64,000 nt of DNA from Nodosilinea sp. FACHB-141 (lineage in GTDB: Bacteria; Cyanobacteriota; Cyanobacteriia; Phormidesmidales; Phormidesmidaceae), in the NCBI RefSeq assembly GCF_014696135.1, contig NZ_JACJPP010000007.1, forward strand, positions 868,001 through 932,000, given 5' to 3'. A program made the position numbers and the translations under genes. Under the pieces are notes generated by a model. The model worked only from the letters and a program-made list of their open reading frames with translations, made no database searches and had not been told where the DNA came from. Positions 35,501 through 42,977 of this stretch are shown piece after piece; position 1 is the first letter of the stretch; each line of letters starts with the position of its first letter.

Positions 35501-38500
35501 CCAATTGCTGGCCCAGAGCGCCGGTACCGCCGGTAATCAAATAGGTTGCCTCCGCCTGGATGGGCGGTGCCCCAGATTCTAAGACCGGTTCAGAAGCCAC
35601 CTCCATCGTCTGTAACCGGGGCACCCAGCTCTGCTGCTGGCGGAGCGCCACCTCATCTTCTCCTTGGGGGTTATTTACATGGGCCACCAGGTGGTCTAGC
35701 CAGGGGGCCACATCCTGCTCTGACGCGGCTCCCTGGCTGGGCAGATCTACTAAACCGCCCCAAAACTCTGGATGCTCTAGGCGCAAACTGCGTCCTAGAC
35801 CCCATAGCAATGCTTGGTGGGGGGAGGTGACGACATCGGTGGTATCTACCGTCTGGGCTCCTTGGGTCACTAACCAGAGCTTGGGCATAGCGGGGCCAGA
35901 CTGGTGAGCCAGCGCTTTTACCCAGTGCAGCACTGGCCCAGTCACGGCCTCAGGGTCTAAATCACCTTCCGGGGCCAGCACCAGCAGGGTGGTAATAGCC
36001 TGGGGCTTTAACGCCTCCAACAGGGGATGGAAGGGTTGCTCTGCGCCCAGCAAGACTTGGTAATGGTCGGGCTGAAGCGTGGCAAAGCGATCGCCCGCTG
36101 AGACCTGAATTGGCGTAATTCCTCGCTTCTGTAGGGCCTGGCTGAGGTTGGCCCACAGGGCATCGCTGGCTCCCCAGATTAGCCAATGGTCTCCATCGGC
36201 ACGAGGGGCTGAGGCGATCGCTTGGGGCTGCCAGGTCAAGCTGTAGGCGGCACTAGGGACAGGCTCAGGAGCGCTGTCGATCACTGGTGCGGCGGCGGTA
36301 CGGTTGGGCAACGCCAGATCAATCCAATAGCGCTGGCGCTGGAAGGGATAGGTGGGCAAGGACAGCCACTGGCGCTGGTAAGGGCAATCGAAATTGGCCC
36401 AGTCAATGGCGAGTCCCGTTTGGTAAAGGTGGCCCAGGGTGGTGAGCAGGGTATGCCAGTCGGACTGCCCTCGGCGCAGGGAGGGCAGCCAGGTGTGATG
36501 GCTGTGGGCCACACAGCGTTTGCCCATGGCGCTGAGCACCGGGTGGGGGCCAACTTCTAAGAACTGGGTGTAGCCCGCCTGGTGCAGGGTGGCGATCGCA
36601 TCGGCAAACCGCACGGGCTGACGAGCATGGCGTCGCCAGTAGCGGGCATCTAGCGGCAAATCGGAGCCGACAAACTCCCCGGTCAGGTTAGAAACCAGGG
36701 GTATGGTTGGGGCGCGGAAGCGAATGCCCTGGGCGCTCTGCTCAAACACATTGAGGATAGGATCCATCAAAGCTGAGTGGAAGGCATGAGACACCTGCAG
36801 GGGTTTGGTGCGAATGCCCTGGGCGTGGAGGTCCTCTACTACGGTCTCTAGATCGCTCTGGAGCCCGGCAATAACGGTGTTGTCAGGGCCATTGAGGGTG
36901 GCTAAAGAAACTGTGGGAGGCAGAGCTGCTGCTACCGTATCGGCATCGGCAAACACCGCCACCATGCCGCCGTTGGCGGGTAGGGTCTGCATCAGCCGAC
37001 CCCGCAAGGCCATCAGCCGCAGGCCGTCTTCTAAGCTAAAGACTCCGGCCACGCAGGCGGCCACATATTCTCCAACGCTGTGCCCCATCACCGCTGCCGG
37101 ACGAATGCCCCAGGATAGCCAGAGCTGGGCCAGAGCATATTCCAAGGCAAACAGGGCGGGCTGGGTGTAGCCAGTTTGGTGCAGGGGAACCGTGGGGGAG
37201 TCTTCCTCAGGACCGTCTTCGCCAAACAAAACACTCTGGAGCGACAGGTCTAGGTAAGGTTGCAGCAGTTCGTCGCAGAGGTCAATGGCGGCTTTAAACA
37301 CCGGCTGGGTGTCGTAGAGCTGCCGACCCATGCCGACATATTGCGAGCCTTGGCCGGTGAAGAGGAAGACGACGCCGGGGGAGGTGGAGGGATGGGTAGG
37401 GTGGGAGATCGGGGGAGAGTATTGCTCGAGAGCCGTAACTAGGGAGGGGAAATCTTTGACGAGGAGGGCGAGACGATGATCGAAGGCGGTGCGGCCAGCA
37501 TTAACGGTGTGGCAAAGGTCGCCCAGGTTGGCCTGGGGCATCTGGGCGAGGGTCGTGGCCATGGTTTGGGCGTAGGCTTGCAGGGCTGGCTGCGATCGCG
37601 CCGATAGGCAAAACAGGTGCAGGGGCCGATCGGTCACTGAGTCGGCGGCGAAAATGGGGGCAGCCTGGAGGGCGACGTGGGCATTGGTGCCGCCAAAGCC
37701 AAAGGAACTTACCCCGGCGATCGCCATGTTTTCGGCCTCGACCCAGGATTCGCGCTGTTGCTGCACCCGCAGGGGCAGTTGGTCAAAGGGAATGTATGGG
37801 TTGGGGGTGTGGAAGTGCAGGCTGGGCACCAGGGTGCGATGCCTCAGGCACAGGGCGACCTTGATCAAGCTGGCTATGCCCGCTGCCGCCTCGGTATGGC
37901 CAATATTGCTTTTCACTGAGCCGAGCCGCACCGGCTGCTCCAGTTGCCGAAAGGGGCCAAACACATTCCCTAAGGCCTTGGCTTCAATAGGGTCACCCAG
38001 CAGGGTGCCAGTGCCGTGGGCCTCAATGTAGTCCACTTGGTTAAGGGGAATGCCTGCCCGCTCGTAGGCGGTCTTGACCACCGCTTCCTGCGCGGCTGGG
38101 TTGGGAGCAGTGAGGCCATTGGTGCGGCCATCCTGATTGGTGGCGCTGCCGCGGATCAGGGCATAAATGCGATCGCCATCCGCCAGGGCTTGACCCAGGC
38201 GTTTGAGCACCACGGAGCCCACCCCTTCTGAGCGCACAAAGCCGTTGGCCGCCGCATCAAAGGCTTTGCACCGTCCCTCGGGAGACAGCGCCGTCAGTTT
38301 GCTGAAGCCTACAGTAACGGTGGGGGTCAGCATGAGGTTGACGCCCCCGGCCAGGGCCAAGTTACTTTCCCCATTCCACAGACTCTGGCAGGCCAAATGC
38401 ACCGCCACCAGCGATGACGAGCAGGCCGTATCAACGGTCAGACTCGGGCCTTGCAGGTTGAGCAGGTAGGATACCCGATTGGCCACCATCGTCGAGGCTA

Positions 38501-39023
38501 AACCTGTGGCGGTATAGGTGCCCACCACCTCTGGCCCCTGCAACAGCATCTGGCCGTAGTCTAAGGTCGAGGCCGCCGCAAACACCCCCACTGGTTGCCC
38601 GCTCAGGGTTTGGGGCACAATTCCGGCATCCTCTAGGGCCTCCCAGACGCTTTCTAAAAACAGCCGCTGCTGGGGGTCAATGTAGGGGGCTTCACGAGGG
38701 GTAATGCCAAAAAACGCCGGGTCGAACTGATCAACTCCATCTAAAAAACCGCCCCAGCGACAGTAGGTTTTACCCGAGGCCTGGGGGTCGGCATCGTAGA
38801 GCGCATCGACATCCCAGCGATCCGCAGGCACCTCCCGAATGGCGTCTTGCCCCTCGGTCAACAACCGCCAATAGGCCTGGAGATTGGGCGCCGCCGGCAA
38901 CCGACAGGCCATCCCCACTATGGCAATGGGTTCTGGTAGCCCTCGTTTGCGCTGCAACTGTAGCTCCAACAGCAGCCGTTTCTCTGGGGAAAGGCTGCTA
39001 ATTCGCCTTGCGAGATCCTCCAC
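32505..39023 (-). CDS. ols: Olefin synthase polyketide-synthase module: KS-AT-KR-ACP-sulfotransferase-thioesterase
   Basis: 2172 residues from a GTG with GGGAG 7 bases upstream. It elongates an activated fatty acid by one malonyl unit, reduces the beta-keto, sulfates the beta-hydroxyl and releases it by hydrolysis/decarboxylation, giving a terminal alkene. Domain order: KS (about 30-460; C201 in DTACSSSL, EAHGTGT, NIGHTEAAAG), AT (about 545-860; S649 in GHSVGEY, HAFH malonyl-type motif), KR (about 1155-1330; TGGTGALG, YGAANAG), ACP (S1478 in GIDSLMTME), sulfotransferase (about 1565-1820; SAPRSGSTLLR PAPS loop) and alpha/beta-hydrolase TE (about 1890-2160; VGHSMGA, GGHDLP). The ACP-ST-TE ending is diagnostic of Ols and CurM-like modules. 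Codon use resembles its neighbours. Confidence 0.95.
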   Translation of the reverse strand: MEDLARRISSLSPEKRLLLELQLQRKRGLPEPIAIVGMACRLPAAPNLQAYWRLLTEGQDAIREVPADRWDVDALYDADPQASGKTYCRWGGFLDGVDQFDPAFFGITPREAPYIDPQQRLFLESVWEALEDAGIVPQTLSGQPVGVFAAASTLDYGQMLLQGPEVVGTYTATGLASTMVANRVSYLLNLQGPSLTVDTACSSSLVAVHLACQSLWNGESNLALAGGVNLMLTPTVTVGFSKLTALSPEGRCKAFDAAANGFVRSEGVGSVVLKRLGQALADGDRIYALIRGSATNQDGRTNGLTAPNPAAQEAVVKTAYERAGIPLNQVDYIEAHGTGTLLGDPIEAKALGNVFGPFRQLEQPVRLGSVKSNIGHTEAAAGIASLIKVALCLRHRTLVPSLHFHTPNPYIPFDQLPLRVQQQRESWVEAENMAIAGVSSFGFGGTNAHVALQAAPIFAADSVTDRPLHLFCLSARSQPALQAYAQTMATTLAQMPQANLGDLCHTVNAGRTAFDHRLALLVKDFPSLVTALEQYSPPISHPTHPSTSPGVVFLFTGQGSQYVGMGRQLYDTQPVFKAAIDLCDELLQPYLDLSLQSVLFGEDGPEEDSPTVPLHQTGYTQPALFALEYALAQLWLSWGIRPAAVMGHSVGEYVAACVAGVFSLEDGLRLMALRGRLMQTLPANGGMVAVFADADTVAAALPPTVSLATLNGPDNTVIAGLQSDLETVVEDLHAQGIRTKPLQVSHAFHSALMDPILNVFEQSAQGIRFRAPTIPLVSNLTGEFVGSDLPLDARYWRRHARQPVRFADAIATLHQAGYTQFLEVGPHPVLSAMGKRCVAHSHHTWLPSLRRGQSDWHTLLTTLGHLYQTGLAIDWANFDCPYQRQWLSLPTYPFQRQRYWIDLALPNRTAAAPVIDSAPEPVPSAAYSLTWQPQAIASAPRADGDHWLIWGASDALWANLSQALQKRGITPIQVSAGDRFATLQPDHYQVLLGAEQPFHPLLEALKPQAITTLLVLAPEGDLDPEAVTGPVLHWVKALAHQSGPAMPKLWLVTQGAQTVDTTDVVTSPHQALLWGLGRSLRLEHPEFWGGLVDLPSQGAASEQDVAPWLDHLVAHVNNPQGEDEVALRQQQSWVPRLQTMEVASEPVLESGAPPIQAEATYLITGGTGALGQQLAGWLVKQGARHLVLTSRRGSDLDLEKTLAPLRQAGATVWVEAVDGGDRAALSTLLNRIQQQLPPLRGVFHAAGVLADGFVANQSTEHFHQVMPGKLQAAWHLHQLTQTFALDWFVLFSSITSVLGSPGQGNYGAANAGLDALAHYRRQRGFPALSINWGPWQGAGMATRQSATALTQRGMPPLAASEGLQWLGRLLAAKTPATVAIAHLDWPRLLRYLPIDRPPAIVSAFGTKETTAPAKSDKEAGLVSNAQKALPSLKQILALPEAQQIATVQTYLQAQVATVMGLSEQVPLDAPLMELGIDSLMTMELLALCKQDLDLVLYPREVLAHPTVAALSSYIARELVRVHRPAASVEASPSLAPAEFPEETVTELPKSPWQSPAPLEPLPTRRNPPMVFLLSAPRSGSTLLRVMLAGHPGLFCPPELHLLPFNTLEAQGAALGYSYLQEGLQRAVMELLQVNAEQAETLLSEWRQHHTTVPAVYDKLQQMAGGRLLVDKSPTYSLSLETLERAEQIFEGAKYIHLVRHPYSVISSFVHNRMYKIFDLEPDDPYRLAEQVWQACNQNIRTFASSLDPERHYTLRYEDLVVDPEPAMRGLCTFLDLPFDPAVLTPYEGRRMTDGVTAQSMAVDDPNFRQRSRIEAHLAKIWQGIQLPHRLSTTSQTLAAQFDYPLPQEQAVVPASAPLLAEPAPLSTNYVPLGAMREEEILLRGRPCCLCHWGPENGPQVVCLHGILEHGAAWDGVATTLADQGYHVIAPDLRGHGRSAHAGSDGGYQLLDFLSDLDSLTATLGTQPFVLVGHSMGAVLGAILTSLRPERVQRLVLIEPVVPAPGPSLEPATQLMAHLDALANSSQPTVIASVATATQRLLALKPYLSQPMAEAMAQRLTQTVAGGVIWRSDPRLKSRTTLSLSGGLLDRQGYGQILQGIQRPTTVIFGQSSQFNRPEDLAFLQENLPQADQVSLAGGHDLPLETPGGLARIIHATLASEGQVSVTLSEPSS
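37379..37420 (-). repeat. In-frame C-rich simple repeat in the KS-AT linker of olefin synthase
   Basis: On the coding strand the stretch is made of CCCATCC/CCCACCC-like words and encodes a Ser/Pro/His/Thr linker (SPPISHPTHPSTSPG). It resembles the C-rich tracts that abut the start codons at 45551 and 49385. Confidence 0.5.
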
Positions 39024-39047
39024 GGGCTAACTCCCACGCTCCACTAA

Positions 39048-41330
39048 TTAATGACTCTGTCTGCCCAGCAGGGTTTGCACCTCTGCATCAGACAACAATT
39101 CTAATTCTCTTACGATTTGTTCCAATTCTCTATGGTCGACGGCCTCGACCAGTGGAGTGGCTACAGTAGCACGGTCCTGGGCCGTGGCCAGATAAATCGA
39201 CAGCGCCTCTATGGTCGGGTATTCATAGGCCAAGGTAGGTGATAGAGACACTCCTAAGGTCGATTCCAAAGCTTCGGCTAGCTCAACTGCCGCCAGGGAG
39301 TCAAGCCCGTGCTCAGCCAGGGGTTGGCGCACATTTAGGGTGTGCTTGGGCACGTTTAGGGCGTTGGCTAGCCAGCTCAGCATCCAATCGGCGATCGCAT
39401 CGGGGCTATTCAAAGGCGATGCTGCCGGGCTGGCTGGGCTGGCTACGGCGAGTGCCTTGGCGTCTACCTCAGGCTGATTTGAGTTTTCCGCAGCGATCGC
39501 CTCGTCATCACCGTCGACCGGGGCTTCAGCGATCGCCAAGGCCTGACTGGTCTCTGCCGTAGGCCAGCCGTAGACTACGTCAAACTGACCGGCTAAAAAC
39601 ATCGACCGGCACAGGTGGCGCTGCACCTTGCCGCTAGAGGTTTTGGGCAGGGCGTTGGGCTTGAGCAGGGCGATCGCCCCCACCTGCAACTCGTGGTCTT
39701 CGGCCACCCGGCGGCGCAGGGCGGCAAAAATCGCCTCGGGGTCAGCAGTACGCAGGGCACTGCGCTCCAGTTCATGGACGATCACCAAATGTTCAGTGTC
39801 ATGCTCCATAACTGAGAACGCGGCTCCGCTGCCCTGGCGCAGAGCTCGATGGGCTTGTTCTGCCGTAGCCTCAATATCCTGGGGATAGTGGTTACGGCCC
39901 CGAATGATGATCAAATCCTTTAACCGACCGGTGACGTAGAGGTCATCGCCATGGAGAAACCCTAGGTCGCCCGTGCGCAAAAACGGTCCCTCAGACCCAT
40001 CGGCCAGGGTAGCTTGGAAGGCTTCTTGGGTAGCAACCTCTCGCCGCCAATAGCCCTGGGCAATACTGCGCGACCAGCGCACCCAAATTTCGCCGATGGT
40101 GTTGGGGGGGCAGGGCCGGTGGCTGTCGGGATCCACAATAGTCACCTGATTGGGGATGGCCGGGGGGCCACAGCTGACAATGGGGCGAGCTGCGTCGGCA
40201 TCGGCGGCAGAGACCAACGTGACCTGATTTTGCTGCAGGTCGGCGGCCTTGAGAATGAGGTGCTTAGGCTCGCCCTGCACCGCCTCGCCAGTGACCAGCA
40301 GGGTGGTTTCGGCCATACCGTAGCAGGGATAAAAGGCTTGGGGACGAAAGCCGCTGGGGACAAAGGCCGCCGCAAATTGGGCCAGAGTAGCCTGGTGTAC
40401 TGGTTCGGCTCCGCTAAAGGCCAGCTGCCAAGGGCTGAGGTCAAGGGCGCGCCGCTGCTCGGGAGTGGTTTTGCGGACGCACAGGTCGTAGGCAAAGTTT
40501 GGCCCGCCGCTGGTCGTAGCTTGATAGTGAGAAATCGCCTCTAGCCAGCGCACAGGTCGCTGTAAAAACGAAACCGGGGCCATCAGGGTCATCTCGGCGC
40601 CGACGTACAGCGGCTGCAAAATACCCCCCACTAGCCCCATGTCGTGATAGGGCGGCAGCCAGGAGACCCCTCGACTGGCAGCGGTATTGCCAAAGCAGCG
40701 GCCAATCAGCTCAGAGTTGTGCAATAGGTTGTCGTGGCTGATCATCACCCCCTTGGGCAAGGCCGTTGACCCCGAGGTGTATTGCAACAGGGCCAGGGTG
40801 TCGGCTTGGATGGTCGGAGGCCGCCACTGCTGGGCCAGGTCAGCTTGTAATCCGTCGGTGCTGAGGCAGTAGAGCGATCGCAGCTGGGGGGTCTCGGCCA
40901 ATCGCCGCTCTAGCTTTTGCAGGGTGGCGCTATCGGTCAGGGCTACGGTGGCCCCGGCATCCTGCACCATGGCCTGGATGCGATCTAAAGAGCGGTTGGG
41001 GCGCGGGGGGTAGGCTGGAACCGCGATCGCCCCGGCGTAAAGGCAACCAAAAAATGCGGCAATGTAGTCTAATCCAGCGGGATAGAGCAGCAGCACCGGC
41101 TGGTTTAGGCAGTTAAGGTCTTGGAGCAACACTGCAATGGCCTGGGCCCGCTGCTGCAGAGCGCTGTAGGTAATCGTCTCAGCGGTCTCAGGGGTGCCCT
41201 CCGCCAAAAAACGGTAGGCTGTGCCCTGGGGAGTCTGCTCAGCCCGTAAGGCCAATAGCTCCACAAAGGTTGCGATCGTTGTTAAGGGCTGTAGCGACGT
41301 CTGATTCAGTGTTCGTTTCAACATATCCAC
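39048..41330 (-). CDS. ols: Fatty acyl-AMP ligase with C-terminal acyl carrier protein (olefin synthase loading protein)
   Basis: 760 residues from GTG 41330 (ATG 41324 also possible). It adenylates a free fatty acid and loads it on its own ACP, the first step of alpha-olefin synthesis. Adenylation motifs: YTSGSTALPKGVMISH (about 188-203), FSGAEPV, YGMAETTLLVTG, the hinge TGDLGFLHGDDLYVTGRLKDLIIIRG. The ACP (about 645-725) carries phosphopantetheine S678 in HGLDSLAAVEL. The C-terminal tail (ELEQIVRELELLSDAEVQTLL) and the N-terminus of the next protein look like complementary helical docking segments. It lies 24 bases before the PKS gene; in Synechococcus 7002 both parts are one polypeptide. 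Confidence 0.94.
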   Translation of the reverse strand: MDMLKRTLNQTSLQPLTTIATFVELLALRAEQTPQGTAYRFLAEGTPETAETITYSALQQRAQAIAVLLQDLNCLNQPVLLLYPAGLDYIAAFFGCLYAGAIAVPAYPPRPNRSLDRIQAMVQDAGATVALTDSATLQKLERRLAETPQLRSLYCLSTDGLQADLAQQWRPPTIQADTLALLQYTSGSTALPKGVMISHDNLLHNSELIGRCFGNTAASRGVSWLPPYHDMGLVGGILQPLYVGAEMTLMAPVSFLQRPVRWLEAISHYQATTSGGPNFAYDLCVRKTTPEQRRALDLSPWQLAFSGAEPVHQATLAQFAAAFVPSGFRPQAFYPCYGMAETTLLVTGEAVQGEPKHLILKAADLQQNQVTLVSAADADAARPIVSCGPPAIPNQVTIVDPDSHRPCPPNTIGEIWVRWSRSIAQGYWRREVATQEAFQATLADGSEGPFLRTGDLGFLHGDDLYVTGRLKDLIIIRGRNHYPQDIEATAEQAHRALRQGSGAAFSVMEHDTEHLVIVHELERSALRTADPEAIFAALRRRVAEDHELQVGAIALLKPNALPKTSSGKVQRHLCRSMFLAGQFDVVYGWPTAETSQALAIAEAPVDGDDEAIAAENSNQPEVDAKALAVASPASPAASPLNSPDAIADWMLSWLANALNVPKHTLNVRQPLAEHGLDSLAAVELAEALESTLGVSLSPTLAYEYPTIEALSIYLATAQDRATVATPLVEAVDHRELEQIVRELELLSDAEVQTLLGRQSH

Positions 41331-41512
41331 AGCCCTGAGAAACTTAAAGGAGGAGTACCCCTGCCAGCGGTAGACGAGGACTGCCTAGGCGCCCTATAGA
41401 ATACCAAGAGAGGTATCCGATTACCTAGGCTTAACCCAGCAACGATCGCCCTGCCGCTCTCAGCTTTGGACCCGACAGACCGCTCAACCATTGCTATAAC
41501 CTCTGCAAAGCC
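41331..41512 (-). promoter_or_regulatory. Upstream region of the olefin-synthase operon
   Basis: 182 bases between the FAAL gene and a small minus-strand ORF. It should contain the operon promoter unless transcription begins further up. I see no convincing -35/-10 pair or operator; AAAGGAGGAG at 41345-41354 reads on the plus strand and is not used by a plus-strand ORF here. Confidence 0.3.
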
Positions 41513-41695
41513 CTAGGTGATGAGTTCCAGAGCTGGCTCTACCACCCCTATCAGGGTAGACAGGGGAGCGGGCACCATGTCGCCGCGAAAGTCCAGAATT
41601 TGAACTAGCACAAGGTAACCAACCGCTAGCAGCAGGGAGATTACCCCGGTGATCACCGCTACCAGTTTTGAACGATCTATCTTAAAGCGATCCAT
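41513..41695 (-). CDS. Small single-span membrane protein, conserved-looking
   Basis: 60 residues from ATG 41695 (a TTG six codons upstream is possible). A basic N-terminus (MDRFKIDRSKLV) precedes one membrane helix (about residues 12-35, AVITGVISLLLAVGYLVLVQIL), then a short tail DFRGDMVPAP. The positive-inside pattern predicts a cytoplasmic N-terminus. It looks like a genuine cyanobacterial small protein, but I do not recognise a named family. It lies on the same strand upstream of the FAAL gene and could be the first gene of that transcription unit. Confidence 0.55.
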   Translation of the reverse strand: MDRFKIDRSKLVAVITGVISLLLAVGYLVLVQILDFRGDMVPAPLSTLIGVVEPALELIT

Positions 41696-41733
41696 AGAGT
41701 AACTTAGGAGCAATTTATCAATTTAAGGAGTAA

Positions 41734-41928
41734 ATGAGACCTCAGCTCAGCGTATTCCCTGCGAAGCCTGTCTTGACGCTACAGGCCGTAAGGTACTGGC
41801 CTCATGTGTTCAGCCTGACACAACGGGAGCTGAATCGACCCCTGGCAAGGGAGAGGTTTTCGAAGGGTATTCTAAGGATGAGTCCTTTAATGATTGTCGT
41901 CTATTTGGTCTTCGCACGGTTTCTATGA
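41734..41928 (+). CDS. Possible short leader ORF coupled to the ABC ATPase
   Basis: 64 residues starting at an ATG preceded by AAGGAGTAA, the best Shine-Dalgarno in this region, and ending in an ATGA overlap with the next gene. The sequence is basic with a hydrophobic C-terminus ([15 protein letters not shown]) and matches no family I know. Against it, only 38 bases would remain for divergent promoters. It may be a leader peptide or chance. Confidence 0.35.
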   Translation: MRPQLSVFPAKPVLTLQAVRYWPHVFSLTQRELNRPLARERFSKGILRMSPLMIVVYLVFARFL

Positions 41929-42911
41929 GCGCTCCATTGTTACCGATTGATCCTATCCAGCTAGACAACCGTCTGCCAGACAATCGCGCCGCTGTGGTGC
42001 AGACCGAGGGGCTAGGTAAAACCTATCGCACTGGGTTTTGGCTTAACCAGCGAGTGACTTCCCTCAAGCAGTGTTCTCTCACGGTTTACCAGGGTGAGAC
42101 CTTTGGTCTGCTGGGCCCTAACGGGGCGGGTAAGACTACGCTCTTGAAGATTTTGCTAGGCATTATTCGCCCAACGGCGGGTCAGGCCACGCTGCTGGGT
42201 CATGCTTTGGGCGACAGCGCTGTAAAACAGCGCATCGGCTATCTGCCTGAAAATGCTTACTTTTACGACTTTTTGACCGGCTGGGAGTTTCTGCAGTATA
42301 CCGCTGGACTATTTGGTCTGTCGCGGGCAGCCCAGCAGCGCCGCATTGTGGAGCTGCTCGATCTGGTGGGTTTACCCCAAGAAGCGGCGAAGAAAAAGCA
42401 GCTGCGCCAGTACTCGAAAGGGATGCTCCAGCGAGTGGGCATGGCCCAGGCCTTGATGAACGACCCAGACGTGGTGTTTCTCGATGAGCCGATGTCAGGG
42501 CTTGACCCCACCGGGCGCTTCCAGGTGCGAGAAATTATTTTGGCCCTGAAGCGGGAGGGCAAGACGATTTTTTTTAACAGCCACATTTTGTCGGATGTGG
42601 AGGTGATTTGCGATCGCATCGCCATTCTTGATCAGGGTGAGCTGATCGCCAACGGTAGCCTAGACCAGCTGCTGGGCACCGCCGACCAATATGTAGCAAA
42701 GGGTCGCGGCGGTCGCCTGGCCGAGCTAGAACCCTGGCTCGATCAGATGACGGTTCAGGGTGATCTTTGGCAAGGCCATGTCAAAGGCAATCCCTACGAG
42801 TTCGCCAAGCAGATTTCCTTAGTAGACGGGCACCTGATTGCCCTGCAGCAGACCCGCCCAACGCTAGAAGAGTTTTTTATCGCCCAAATTCGCCAGCGGC
42901 GGGGCGGGTAA
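41925..42911 (+). CDS. ABC transporter ATP-binding protein
   Basis: 328 residues. Complete ATPase: Walker [15 protein letters not shown] (about 62-75), signature [13 protein letters not shown], Walker [15 protein letters not shown] and the His-switch NSHILSDVE. It resembles the ABC-2 type exporters (NatA/CcmA-like) that pair with a separate membrane permease; the C-terminal 80 residues are the usual extension. No permease gene adjoins it, since the next gene is convergent, so the partner must be elsewhere. Substrate unknown. Confidence 0.88.
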   Translation: MSAPLLPIDPIQLDNRLPDNRAAVVQTEGLGKTYRTGFWLNQRVTSLKQCSLTVYQGETFGLLGPNGAGKTTLLKILLGIIRPTAGQATLLGHALGDSAVKQRIGYLPENAYFYDFLTGWEFLQYTAGLFGLSRAAQQRRIVELLDLVGLPQEAAKKKQLRQYSKGMLQRVGMAQALMNDPDVVFLDEPMSGLDPTGRFQVREIILALKREGKTIFFNSHILSDVEVICDRIAILDQGELIANGSLDQLLGTADQYVAKGRGGRLAELEPWLDQMTVQGDLWQGHVKGNPYEFAKQISLVDGHLIALQQTRPTLEEFFIAQIRQRRGG

Positions 42912-42925
42912 ACCCTCGGAGCGGT

Positions 42926-42959
42926 GGCTCTGGATAAGACAATTGCCTTATCCAGAGCC
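42926..42959. terminator. Bidirectional terminator between ABC ATPase and GH13
   Basis: 13-bp perfect stem GGCTCTGGATAAG/CTTATCCAGAGCC with an 8-base loop, between two convergent genes; a T-rich stretch follows on the plus strand. Confidence 0.8.
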
Positions 42960-42977
42960 GATAGGATTTCTTTTGCC

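Noticed and set aside
32505..41330. Secondary-metabolite PKS (toxin-type) interpretation
   Set aside because: The single extension module with terminal ACP-sulfotransferase-thioesterase and a FAAL loader matches olefin synthase rather than a multi-module natural product line.
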